Shown: positions 1 to 7,843 of the stretch, piece after piece
Layout: each line of letters begins with the position of its first letter
How positions within the stretch are numbered: the first letter of the stretch is position 1
Assembly (NCBI GenBank): GCA_045604285.1
Contig: JAZUNS010000033.1
Coordinates: 1-14,950 of the forward strand
Reading direction: 5' to 3'
Length of the DNA: 14,950 nucleotides
DNA from: SIG636 sp045604285
Lineage (GTDB): Bacteria > Bacillota > Clostridia > Oscillospirales > CAG-382
The notes under the pieces: generated by a model
What the model saw: only the letters and a program-made list of their open reading frames with translations
The model's database searches: none
What the model was told of the DNA's origin: nothing
Made by a program: the position numbers and the translations under genes

Positions 1-27
1 ATTTCTTTTGTGCAGTTCTCGGGGCCC

Positions 28-50
28 CCACAAAAACAAGTTTTTTGTGG
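28..50. terminator. Possible hairpin terminator between convergent genes
   Basis: A 9-bp stem (28-36 paired with 42-50) encloses a 5-base loop. A run of six T follows at 55-60 on the plus strand. It would suit the end of a plus-strand gene lying left of the window and may also stop the minus-strand GHL10 operon whose last gene ends at 114. The arms are mostly A/T, so the hairpin is weak. The remaining bases of 1-113 hold nothing else I recognise. Confidence 0.35.
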
Positions 51-113
51 TGTGTTTTTTCGCCTCGGTTCGTTTCGTCTGCACTCTTTCTCAGCACTCT
101 GCCAGGTTACAAA

Positions 114-1616
114 TTAAGCGGCAGGAGCCTCAGAACTTTCAGGCTGGGTCTCTGCTTCGTAGCTTACTACGGTGTAAGCTGCGTCACCGCCAAACTCTTG
201 AAGCACGGGCAGGAAGTTTTTACGTTCCTTAACTATGCCGGAGAGAGAGCCGGAGCCGTTGAACATGGTATCGTAGGTGTAGAACACGAAGCCGTCGTTC
301 TTATCCATGCTTTGCAGGTACTCAAGCTGGCGCTTGGTAACGTCATCGTGTTCCTTGTATTCGGCAAAGTCAGAGTCGGTCTTATCAAGGATTCTGTAAA
401 TACCAACGCCGATAACAAGTCTTACTTCCTCGCAGGTGATATCCATCCAAGCGGTGGAGCAAACGTCAAATCTGCTGCTGGGTGTGGGATGCTCGAAGCC
501 CCAATATACCTGAGGAACTATGTAATCGCAATAGCCGGGAGTGCCGCACCAGGTGTGAACGTCAGCAAACAGCGCATTGGTGTTGTTGCCGATGTTACCT
601 GCGGGGGAGATACCGAACCAAAGGGTGGGGTCAACTGCCTTAACGGCATCGTGCATACCCTTAACAAGGATGTTAACCATTTCCAAACGGTAAGCTCTGC
701 GGTCGATGGTGTCGATGCCGGTAATTTCGTAATCCGCCTTAACCTGCTGCCAATGAACGTCGTCAAAGCCGCTGTCAACGGTGGGATAGAAATAGTCGTC
801 TATGTGAACAGCGTCTACGTTATAGTTGGTGCAGATTTCGGTAACGCCGTTCCAAACAAGCTGACGGTTTTCTTCAACGCCGGGAACAAGGTACAAAAGG
901 TTGCCGCTTTGGGACATATGTGCCTTTTTCTGTTCTGCATCCTTGTACCACTGGGTAAGGGTGTATTCGTCATCACATACGTTAAGCTCTTCGGGTTTCA
1001 TAAGACGCATGGGGTTAACCCAAGCGTGGAAGGACAAGCCGTAAAGATGGGCGTACTCTACAAATATCTTAAGCATATCGTACTGGAACTCGCCGCCGTA
1101 GCCGCCTACAACGAAGCTGGAGGGAGCGTAGTACTCGGAGGGATAGAAGCTATCGCCGTTGGGACGCACCTGAACGATAATGGTGTTAAAGCCGGCCTTG
1201 GCAATACCCTTACAAACCTTTTGGATCTTGGTGGTAAAGGTCTTTTCTATTATCTGCTTAGTGCCGGAGCAATAAAGCTCTTTCATGCTGTACTGGTCAA
1301 GCCAGATGCCGCGCATAACATCGTAATTAACGGTCTTATAGTTGGGGTCACGCTTTGCGCTGCCGTCCTCGGCAGTATCGCTGTAGGTATCAAGGGGAAC
1401 GGTGGTAAGAGAGGGGCCGGATTCTTCTTCCGAGCTTTCGTCAGAGGAGAGTATCTCGGAGATAAGCTCGCTGCCGTCAGAAACCTCGCCGCTTTGGGTC
1501 ATAGCGTCGGTTGCGCTGCTGTTATCGTTACCGTCGTCGGTATCACAAGCAGCGTAGCTGAAAAGGCAAGCCATTGCAAGCAACAGCGCCAAAATTGCTT
1601 TTACTCTGTTTTTCAT
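114..1616 (-). CDS. GHL10 (DUF187) family glycosyl hydrolase-like lipoprotein, third gene of operon
   Basis: 500 residues. The N-terminus is a lipoprotein signal peptide with a basic n-region, a hydrophobic core and a lipobox-like SYAAC (Cys24). An acidic, Ser-rich linker (about 25-95) should hold the domain away from the membrane. The GHL10/DUF187 domain (PF02638) covers about 100-490, with the family landmarks RGIWLDQYS (102-110), VQVRPNGDSFYPS (148-160), HAWVNPMR (197-204), VHIDDYFYP (270-278), FGISPAGN (334-341) and VPQVYW (367-372). The Asp pair in HIDD is the best candidate for catalytic or substrate-binding residues. Family knowledge: E. coli DigH (YddW) of this family cleaves denuded peptidoglycan glycans; B. 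subtilis YngK is another member. A role as an anchored cell-wall glycan hydrolase is therefore inferred. The start has a GGAAGG ribosome site about 8 bases upstream, in a 32-bp gap after the paralogue. Exact substrate unknown. Confidence 0.85.
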   Translation of the reverse strand: MKNRVKAILALLLAMACLFSYAACDTDDGNDNSSATDAMTQSGEVSDGSELISEILSSDESSEEESGPSLTTVPLDTYSDTAEDGSAKRDPNYKTVNYDVMRGIWLDQYSMKELYCSGTKQIIEKTFTTKIQKVCKGIAKAGFNTIIVQVRPNGDSFYPSEYYAPSSFVVGGYGGEFQYDMLKIFVEYAHLYGLSFHAWVNPMRLMKPEELNVCDDEYTLTQWYKDAEQKKAHMSQSGNLLYLVPGVEENRQLVWNGVTEICTNYNVDAVHIDDYFYPTVDSGFDDVHWQQVKADYEITGIDTIDRRAYRLEMVNILVKGMHDAVKAVDPTLWFGISPAGNIGNNTNALFADVHTWCGTPGYCDYIVPQVYWGFEHPTPSSRFDVCSTAWMDITCEEVRLVIGVGIYRILDKTDSDFAEYKEHDDVTKRQLEYLQSMDKNDGFVFYTYDTMFNGSGSLSGIVKERKNFLPVLQEFGGDAAYTVVSYEAETQPESSEAPAA

Positions 1617-1648
1617 GTCTTTTCCTTCCTATTATTTATTATATACTG

Positions 1649-2995
1649 TTATGACTTAAGCAAGGGCAGGAAGTTATCCAGCTCTTCGCTTATGCTTGTG
1701 TTATACTCACCCGTGTAGATATCGTACATAGAGCAATAATCAAACATTATAAACCCGTCTGCCGGTTCAAAATCATAGGTAAACTCAAGCATTCTTTTTA
1801 CGTTATCCTTATACAGGTACCAGCCGGGGTCGGTGGAGCTGAAGGTGGGGTTAACCGTGCGGTACAGACCCATGCCTATAATAAGATCAACGTCCTCGCA
1901 GGTGACAAGGTTGCCCCAGCTTGTAGAGCAGATATCAAACTTTGCAAAATCTGCCTTGTAATCAAAGCTCCAATAAACCTGGGGAGCGATGTAATCGATA
2001 TAACCGGGGGTGGTACACCAGGTATCAATATCCGCAGAAAGATAGCCACGGTTGTTATCCATATTGCCTGCGGGGGATATACCAAACTTAAGGTTGGGGT
2101 TAACCCCATGGATGGAATCGAACATACCCTTAACCAAGGTGTTAACGCTGTCGTAACGGAACTGCTTTAAGGTTCTGCCGTTGCCCATATCCGCATAGGC
2201 AAGGAGGTCAAAGGTATCCTGAACTCCGCTGGGGTAGAAATAATCGTCAATATGTATGCCGTCTATCTCGTAATTGGTGCAAATTTCAACGGCGCCGTCA
2301 ATAACAAGCTGCTGCACCTCGGGATAAGCGGGGTTGGCGTAATATCTGCCGTCACCCATAAGGATAACGTAGTCGCCCTCCTTCTCGTTATACCATTGCT
2401 TGGTAAGGTAGCTGTCGGGCACCGACGCCATCTGGGAAAGCAACAGCAAACGATAGGGGTTAAGCCATGCGTGAAGGGATATCTTATGCTCGTGGGCGAT
2501 ATCGCAGAAAATCTTAAGGGGATCGTAGGCAAACTCGCTTTCGTAGCTATCCACCACGTAAAGGGTGGGGGGATAAAGCTTGGAGGGATAGAAGCTGTCG
2601 CCGTGGCCTCTTACCTGAAGGAATACGGTGTTGTAGCCGTCCCTTTGCAGGTTTTGGCAGATTTTGGTTACAAGCTCTCTGTAGCTTGCCTCGTCACGCT
2701 GTTTACCGTCTGCACGGAAAAGGCCGGAGTATTGGTACTGGTAAAGCCAGGTACCCTTTACGTATTCATAATTAAGGGGTTCGTATCCGTTTATCATACC
2801 GTTCTCAAAGGAGGAGCCGTCGTCCTCGCCGCTTTCGTCGGTTTGTTCTTCAGCGCTGCTTTCTTCGGCGCTTACGGTGCTGCTTTCGTCAGTGCTTGCC
2901 ATGGCTTGGGTATCGGGCTCTTTCTCTCCGCAGCTGCCAAAGGACAGAAGCATAAGGGATGCCAAGGCGCACGCCAATATTTTTTTAAGCTTCAT
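1649..2995 (-). CDS. GHL10 (DUF187) family glycosyl hydrolase-like lipoprotein, second gene of operon
   Basis: 448 residues and a close paralogue of the genes on both sides. The signal peptide ends in a lipobox-like FGSC (Cys22). Residues 23-70 are a Glu/Ser/Asp-rich linker. The GHL10 domain covers about 73-448 and keeps all landmarks: GTWLYQYQ (81-88), LQVRGHGDSFYPS (126-138), HAWLNPYR (175-182), IHIDDYFYP (247-255), then FGISPAGN, TTPGYIDY and APQVYWSF further on. It lacks the PASTA and dockerin-like modules of the upstream gene, so it is the minimal form. It starts 21 bases after the upstream stop and has an AAGGA-type ribosome site, consistent with one transcript for all three genes. Likely reaction, by family: hydrolysis of a cell-wall or related polysaccharide at the outer membrane-facing surface of the cytoplasmic membrane; the substrate is not shown by the sequence. 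Confidence 0.85.
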   Translation of the reverse strand: MKLKKILACALASLMLLSFGSCGEKEPDTQAMASTDESSTVSAEESSAEEQTDESGEDDGSSFENGMINGYEPLNYEYVKGTWLYQYQYSGLFRADGKQRDEASYRELVTKICQNLQRDGYNTVFLQVRGHGDSFYPSKLYPPTLYVVDSYESEFAYDPLKIFCDIAHEHKISLHAWLNPYRLLLLSQMASVPDSYLTKQWYNEKEGDYVILMGDGRYYANPAYPEVQQLVIDGAVEICTNYEIDGIHIDDYFYPSGVQDTFDLLAYADMGNGRTLKQFRYDSVNTLVKGMFDSIHGVNPNLKFGISPAGNMDNNRGYLSADIDTWCTTPGYIDYIAPQVYWSFDYKADFAKFDICSTSWGNLVTCEDVDLIIGMGLYRTVNPTFSSTDPGWYLYKDNVKRMLEFTYDFEPADGFIMFDYCSMYDIYTGEYNTSISEELDNFLPLLKS

Positions 2996-3016
2996 ATATA
3001 AATATCCTTTCCGGTA

Positions 3017-4939
3017 TTACCAATCCTTAACCAAGCCGATGTAATTGTTGATCTCCTGGCTGAGGGAGGATGCATAACCGTCGCTGTGGATATTATATGT
3101 AGATTCGTACTTAAACATTATCCAACCGCTGGCTCTATCGTGGTTTTTAAGATAGTTAAGCATTTTTGCTATGTTATCGTCGTTATTGTACCAGCCCGGG
3201 TCAGAGCTTTCGTAGGAGGCGTTGTTGGTACCTCTGTAGGTGGCAATGCCTATAATAAGGTCAACCTCGTCGCAGGTGCAAAGGTCAGCCCAATCCTCGG
3301 TACAAACGTCAAACTTAGCAAAATCTCTGTAATACTCAAAGCTCCAGTAAACCTGGGGTGCTATATAGTCAACGTAGCCGGGGGTAGAGCACCAGGTTTT
3401 AACGTCGGCGCAGAGGTAGCCGCTTTGGTTGTTATCAATGTTACCTGCGGGAGAAATACCAAACAACAAATCGTCATCGTATTCGTGTACGGAGGTATAT
3501 ATCTGCTTAAGCAGGGTGTTAACCTGGTCACGGCGGAATTCTTTACGTACTGCAAGGCTGGAAGAAGAACCGTAGGAGGAGCCGTAAAGGTTAAACGCCG
3601 CCTGGTCAAAGGCAAGGTCGGTGGCGGTAGCGTCAATGCTTATGTAAAAATAGTCGTCAAAATGGATGCCGTCTATATCGTAGTTTTCGCAAATTTCCAT
3701 AATACCGTCAACAACAAGCTGGCGGGTTTCGGGATATGCGGGGTTAAGATAGTATCTGCCGCCGTTGGCAACTATATAGGTGCCGCGCTTGGAGGTATCC
3801 TGATACCACTGGCCAAGTCTGTACTTAGAGGAAACGGAGCTTATGCCGCTGGTGGTCATAAGACGCATAGGATTAAGCCACGCCTGAACGGAAATGCCCT
3901 TTTCGTGGGCGATCTCCAAGAACACCTCAAGAGGGTCGTAGGTGAAGGTGCCGTTATAGCCGGAGCCGGTGGTTACGTAAGGAGAGGGAGGATAAACCTC
4001 GGAGGGGTACAAAGCGTCACCATAGGGGCGCATCTGCAAATAAACGGTGTTAAAGCCGTCCCTGCTCATGTTGTTTACAACACGCTGTACCAGCTCTCTG
4101 TAAGAGCTTTCGGATCTCTGGCTGCTGCCGTTTTTGAAAAGGCTGGTGGAGGTGGTGTACTGATACAGCCAAATGCCCTTAACACGGTCGTAGTTAAGAG
4201 GGGTATACATACCGTCGGAGGTAACAACAACGGATATAGTTGCGCCCTCGCCTGCCTTATAGCCTGCCTCGGTCTTTTGGTAAGCAACCTGACCCTGGGT
4301 GCCGGAGATGGTATAGCGGATATCCGCAACGAAGCCTGCAGCTTCAAGGGCGGTCTTAGCCTGAGACTCGGTCATGCCCTTAAGGTTGGGTACGCTTACG
4401 GTCTTGGGTGCGCTTTGAACAAGAAGCTGGCACTCCTTAAGATACTTAAGCTTAAGATAGTCGGCAGAGGAAATAACGCCGTCACCGGTAAGCTCTGCAG
4501 CTATTTTAGCGTAAGCGGAGGTGCTTTGTGCGTTGACAAGGATTGCCTTAACAACGTCGGTATCGCCGGAGCCGCTTGTGCCGTCCCCGTTAGTGTCGCC
4601 TGCCACAACGATGGTAGCGGTAGCGCCCTGGGCGGTTATTTTATAGCCGGAAGCAAGCTTTGCCGTATCGGCAACGGCGGTGCCGTTAGCCTTGGTAACG
4701 GTAGCGTTTTTGCCCGCAAAATAGTAAAGAAGCTCGCCTGCTGTGGTATTAAGCTCCACACCCGTAAGGTATTGCCCATCAAGCTCGTAGGGGCAACGGG
4801 CAGGTACGGTAAATACCGCATCAGCAGCGGCGGCGTTAATAACGGCAGTGTTGTTTTCCTCAGGCAGATAAACGCTGCCCGCAAGAAGAACCAACGCCAA
4901 AACAAACGCCAAGGCTCTGAAAACTTTTAAATTCTTCAT
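3017..4939 (-). CDS. Secreted dockerin-like + PASTA + GHL10 glycosyl hydrolase-like protein, first gene of operon
   Basis: 640 residues from the ATG at 4939. A TTG four codons upstream (4951) is also in frame, but neither has a strong ribosome site; I chose the ATG because it begins a normal Sec signal peptide (about 1-38). Residues 43-113 look like the small beta module that often precedes dockerins. The dockerin-like module (about 114-174) has one good calcium loop (GDTNGDG) and a degenerate second loop (LTGDGVISSAD, first Asp lost). A PASTA domain (about 179-241: VPNLKGMTESQAKTALEAAG) would bind peptidoglycan or muropeptide. GHL10 covers about 252-636 with MRPYGDALYPS, AWLNPMR, IHFDDYFYI, FGISPAGN and APQVYWSF. 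It has no lipobox, so it is secreted or held by PASTA and the dockerin-like part. Note Phe in place of Ile in HIDD and YFYI in place of YFYP. Wall binding next to a GHL10 domain supports a peptidoglycan substrate by inference. Confidence 0.85.
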   Translation of the reverse strand: MKNLKVFRALAFVLALVLLAGSVYLPEENNTAVINAAAADAVFTVPARCPYELDGQYLTGVELNTTAGELLYYFAGKNATVTKANGTAVADTAKLASGYKITAQGATATIVVAGDTNGDGTSGSGDTDVVKAILVNAQSTSAYAKIAAELTGDGVISSADYLKLKYLKECQLLVQSAPKTVSVPNLKGMTESQAKTALEAAGFVADIRYTISGTQGQVAYQKTEAGYKAGEGATISVVVTSDGMYTPLNYDRVKGIWLYQYTTSTSLFKNGSSQRSESSYRELVQRVVNNMSRDGFNTVYLQMRPYGDALYPSEVYPPSPYVTTGSGYNGTFTYDPLEVFLEIAHEKGISVQAWLNPMRLMTTSGISSVSSKYRLGQWYQDTSKRGTYIVANGGRYYLNPAYPETRQLVVDGIMEICENYDIDGIHFDDYFYISIDATATDLAFDQAAFNLYGSSYGSSSSLAVRKEFRRDQVNTLLKQIYTSVHEYDDDLLFGISPAGNIDNNQSGYLCADVKTWCSTPGYVDYIAPQVYWSFEYYRDFAKFDVCTEDWADLCTCDEVDLIIGIATYRGTNNASYESSDPGWYNNDDNIAKMLNYLKNHDRASGWIMFKYESTYNIHSDGYASSLSQEINNYIGLVKDW

Positions 4940-5037
4940 GGTCTTGATCAATTTTTCGCCACGCAGGCGGGGAAAGCTCCGTCCTAAAAAGTATTGGATA
5001 CATCCGTTTACGCTGTCCTGCGTATAATACAGCAGGT

Positions 5038-5050
5038 TGTATCGGATACA
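5038..5050. promoter_or_regulatory. Palindrome at predicted start site of GHL10 operon (candidate operator)
   Basis: TGTATC-G-GATACA is a perfect odd palindrome. It abuts and overlaps by one base the -10 box of the minus-strand promoter, so it covers the predicted transcription start. The half-site GGATACA recurs at 4996-5002 inside the leader. This placement suits a repressor site, but the regulator is unknown and the sequence is short. Confidence 0.4.
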
Positions 5051-5078
5051 TTATAACAGATACAGTTGTAAATGTAAA
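5050..5078 (-). promoter_or_regulatory. Sigma-A type promoter for the three-gene GHL10 operon
   Basis: Read on the minus strand: -35 TTTACA (5078-5073), 17-base spacer, -10 TATAAT (5055-5050) preceded by TGT, an extended -10. Predicted start is near 5043, giving a leader of about 100 bases before the ATG at 4939. Confidence 0.7.
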
Positions 5079-5152
5079 GATATTTTTGCCCCAAACCGAC
5101 AGGAAAATTGTAGGTTTTGCACACATTTTTCTGCATTTTTAGCAAATAGCCG

Positions 5153-5181
5153 TTGCAAACTACAATAAAGCGTGGTAACAT
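5153..5181 (+). promoter_or_regulatory. Sigma-A type promoter for the helveticin-like gene
   Basis: -35 TTGCAA (5153-5158), 17-base spacer, -10 TAACAT (5176-5181). A GGAGG ribosome site at 5203-5207 lies 9 bases before the ATG at 5217. The divergent arrangement with the GHL10 promoter leaves 74 bases between the two -35 boxes, so a shared regulator is possible. Confidence 0.6.
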
Positions 5182-5216
5182 ATAACCGTATACAGAAAAT
5201 ACGGAGGTAAACACCA

Positions 5217-7586
5217 ATGAAACGATTTTTTGCATTTCTGCTGGCGCTTTTCATCTGTCTGCCCATATTTTGCTTTGATTTTCAAGATGCGGCGGCAGCT
5301 ACTTCGTACACTAAGCTTGCCAACCCGGTTATGACCCTTAAAAATCTGGGTACAACCAGGGCGGTGCAGCAGTTTTATTTCTATAACGATAAAGAGGGCA
5401 ACCGCTACGTGTTTACCACCCAGCGCGTTACCTCTAACGTATATCTGTCACGCTGCCTTGTTTCTGAGGACGGCCTTACCGCCACCCGTCTTGACTACGT
5501 AATACTTCAAAACTTTGGCCATGGTGAAGCCCTTGCAGTGGCGGAGTATGACGGGCAGGTTTACGTTTACGTCAACAGCAACTCCATTACCGATACTACC
5601 GACGCCCTGTATACCGACACCTACTGGGCAAGGAACGTATCTCGCTTTATCTACACCCCCGACGCCTCTTCCTCCACCGGCGCAAAGATAACCGACGAAA
5701 AAAGGCTTACCGAGTTTGTCTATGCAACCTCCACCGGCGGCGCTTTGTATTCCGGCTCAAGATGCTTTAGAATGGCTTTCGGCGTTTCCCCCAATTCCGA
5801 CAGGATAATGTTTTGGATAAAGCTTAAGAAAGACTCTACCTACAAGCAATTTTTGTGCTGTTACAGCTTTTCCGCCCTTAACAAGGCGCTTTCCGCAGCG
5901 TCCTCTACGGTTTCCATGTCCACCATGGGCAGCAACCTGCTGGCAAAGATAGAATACGACGGCGCCCTGCCCAACGGCTCTATGCAGGGTATGTGCCTTA
6001 CGGGCTCCAACACCCTTTACTTCTCCGGCGGGTCAAGCTCTCAAACGCCCATGGTATACAAATACACCTACACCTCCTCTTCCATAACCCTTAAAGAGAT
6101 TTGGACTGTCAGCGAAAAAGCTAACGTAGAGATAGAAACCGCCTATATGCTTAACGGCGCCTTCTACTGCATATTTATTGACGATACCACCAGCAGCGGC
6201 AAAAAGAACAACACCAAGATATACACCCTGGACGATGTTAGGGTAACCAATATGCACGCCAACCACCACCTTACCCTAAAGGGCTTGCCCGTAAACGCCA
6301 TTGTCCAAAACTTTGCCTATACCGAGGATAAAAGCACCCTGTACGTATCCCAAAACAGCGGTGCAAACACCTATATTTCCCGCTGTATCCCCAATGGCAA
6401 AACGGCGGTGATGAAGGACTATATCCTTCTTAGCGGCTACGGCCTTGGCGAAAGCCTTGACGTTGACGAAAGCATCGCCGGCAAGACCTATTTGTGGGTA
6501 GGCGGCGCACCCGTCTACGGCAGCGACAACTACGCTACCACCGCCGTAAGGTTAGAGTATAAAACCGACCCCTCTGCCGCCACCGGCGCAAGCTTTACGG
6601 CTGTAACCGTTAACGGGGCGGCATACGCCAGCGCAACCGGTGCGGCGCTGGATACCACCACGGTAAAGCGTGTGGCGGTATCCCACACGAAAAAGGCGGA
6701 TAACCGCATCATCTTCCGCACCCATTTCACCTCGGAGGACGTTTACTACACCGTATACACCACCAGCCTGCTTAACCAGGCAATAAATGCAGCGGGCGGC
6801 ACCAGCTATTCACTTAAAAACGCCGCATCCCTTGTAAAAAGCAGCTTTGTGCAAAACAAAAAGCCTAACGATTCCTTCCAGGGCTTTGATGCCGACGGCG
6901 TAGGTACCGATAATAAGTTTTTCTATACGGTGGGCGGCAGCGGAAGCAAAATGAACCTTCCTTTGATATATAAGTTCCTGTACACCAACGGCGGCAACTC
7001 CTCCATAAGCCAAGCAATACGTATTGTTGACTTTATGCAGACCGCCCAGGGCATAAAGGTATATGACGGCACCATATACGTGGCTATCCAGCCCATAAGC
7101 GACCACAAAAACCAAACGGTTATACGCACCCTAAGCACCACGTACACGGCAGACCCCGTAATAACCGACGATTTCAGCCTTAAGCCCACGTCGGCATTAA
7201 CGGTAAACGAAGGCATGGTACGGGGCGTAGCCTTAGGCGCCGGCGCTACGGAGGTTATAGGGCTTTTCAGCAACATAAACACCCTGCGCACCCGCAAGCT
7301 TGACGGCACTGTGGCAGATTCCGCCACCGTGGTAGGCACGGGCTTTGTGGTAGAAAGCCTTGATTACAGCGGCACCGTGGTTGACAGCGCCACCATAGTA
7401 ATAAGCGGCGACACCAACGGCGACGGCATAATAAGCGCATCGGATTGCCTTATAGTAGAAGGTTACATAAGCGGCGTTTCTAAAATGGAGGGCTGCTTCT
7501 ACGCCGCAGGCGACGTAAACCCCGACGACTATATCAACACTACCGACTATGTGATTCTTGAGAATATTTTGCTTGGTAAAGAGTGA
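5217..7586 (+). CDS. Secreted protein with two tandem helveticin-J-like domains and a C-terminal dockerin-like module
   Basis: 789 residues. A Sec signal peptide (about 1-29, ending AAAA) is followed by two related halves of about 300 residues. Matching landmarks: YLSRC/YISRC, GHGEAL (about 102) and GLGESLDV (about 410), YWARNVSRF and YATTAVRLEY, FGVSPNSDRIMFW and VSHTKKADNRIIF, GSMQGM (about 254) and DSFQGF (about 552), and a YCIFIDDTTS/YVAIQPISDH strand near each end. The order of these motifs matches my memory of helveticin J (class III bacteriocin of Lactobacillus), which has one such unit. Residues about 680-789 are a small beta segment plus a dockerin-like pair of calcium loops (DTNGDGIISASD; DVNPDDYINTTD), the same combination seen in the divergent GHL10 gene. 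The inferred role is a secreted lytic or wall-binding beta-propeller-like protein. It has no lipobox, LPXTG or membrane anchor. The family call is from memory of motifs; a generic beta-propeller is the alternative. Confidence 0.65.
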   Translation: MKRFFAFLLALFICLPIFCFDFQDAAAATSYTKLANPVMTLKNLGTTRAVQQFYFYNDKEGNRYVFTTQRVTSNVYLSRCLVSEDGLTATRLDYVILQNFGHGEALAVAEYDGQVYVYVNSNSITDTTDALYTDTYWARNVSRFIYTPDASSSTGAKITDEKRLTEFVYATSTGGALYSGSRCFRMAFGVSPNSDRIMFWIKLKKDSTYKQFLCCYSFSALNKALSAASSTVSMSTMGSNLLAKIEYDGALPNGSMQGMCLTGSNTLYFSGGSSSQTPMVYKYTYTSSSITLKEIWTVSEKANVEIETAYMLNGAFYCIFIDDTTSSGKKNNTKIYTLDDVRVTNMHANHHLTLKGLPVNAIVQNFAYTEDKSTLYVSQNSGANTYISRCIPNGKTAVMKDYILLSGYGLGESLDVDESIAGKTYLWVGGAPVYGSDNYATTAVRLEYKTDPSAATGASFTAVTVNGAAYASATGAALDTTTVKRVAVSHTKKADNRIIFRTHFTSEDVYYTVYTTSLLNQAINAAGGTSYSLKNAASLVKSSFVQNKKPNDSFQGFDADGVGTDNKFFYTVGGSGSKMNLPLIYKFLYTNGGNSSISQAIRIVDFMQTAQGIKVYDGTIYVAIQPISDHKNQTVIRTLSTTYTADPVITDDFSLKPTSALTVNEGMVRGVALGAGATEVIGLFSNINTLRTRKLDGTVADSATVVGTGFVVESLDYSGTVVDSATIVISGDTNGDGIISASDCLIVEGYISGVSKMEGCFYAAGDVNPDDYINTTDYVILENILLGKE

Positions 7587-7628
7587 AACGGTCCGGCAAA
7601 ATACCAATACATAGCCTTACACACAGAA

Positions 7629-7656
7629 AGCCTCGGCAGACCTGCCGAGGCTTTTG
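7629..7656 (+). terminator. Intrinsic terminator after the helveticin-like gene
   Basis: AGCCTCGGCAG (7629-7639) pairs with CTGCCGAGGCT (7642-7652). The stem is GC-rich and is followed by TTTT and a T-rich stretch. It lies 42 bases after the stop codon. Confidence 0.85.
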
Positions 7657-7689
7657 TTATTATCACGTCAACTTATTTAAATCAAGCCC

Positions 7690-7722
7690 ATATTTTCTGC
7701 GGCTTTTGCTGGCAGAAAATAT
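7690..7722. repeat. Inverted repeat, 11-bp arms
   Basis: ATATTTTCTGC (7690-7700) is repeated inverted as GCAGAAAATAT (7712-7722) around an 11-base spacer. A second, weaker inverted repeat follows at 7740-7747/7763-7770 (TTCTGTGT/ACACAGAA, 15-base spacer). Both lie where base composition drops from gene-rich GC values to AT-rich DNA. They could be remnants of an element end or binding sites; no T-run follows the first one to make it a terminator. Confidence 0.5.
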
Positions 7723-7800
7723 ACCTTAGTTCTTCACTCTTCTGTGTGATGTTTATTACGCAACACAGAACAATAATTGATTTTCACGCAACAAACAGCT

Positions 7801-7838
7801 TAGGGGTGGATATATGCAGCGGCATATATCCACCCCTA
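7801..7838. terminator. Perfect 17-bp hairpin after the membrane protein gene
   Basis: TAGGGGTGGATATATGC (7801-7817) and its exact complement (7822-7838) flank the 4-base loop AGCG. It lies 5 bases beyond the stop codon of the minus-strand membrane protein gene, so it probably ends or protects that transcript. The U-run expected for an intrinsic terminator is missing on the minus-strand side (TAAGCTGTTTG), so a stabilising 3' hairpin or a binding site are alternatives. Confidence 0.6.
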
Positions 7839-7843
7839 TCACA

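Noticed and set aside
45..1718. Long open frame on the plus strand opposite the GHL10 gene, and similar ones at 2252-3001 and 3086-4930
   Set aside because: They mirror the codon pattern of well-supported genes on the other strand, lack domain motifs and have no fitting ribosome sites; the minus-strand frames have signal peptides and conserved family motifs.
3017..4951. TTG start at 4951 for the dockerin-PASTA-GHL10 gene
   Set aside because: Possible, but it adds only four residues and has no better ribosome site; the ATG at 4939 starts a normal signal peptide.
3017..7586. Reading the dockerin-like modules as proof of a cellulosome
   Set aside because: No cohesin, scaffoldin or plant-polysaccharide enzyme is in the window, one calcium loop is degenerate, and such modules are common outside cellulosomes.
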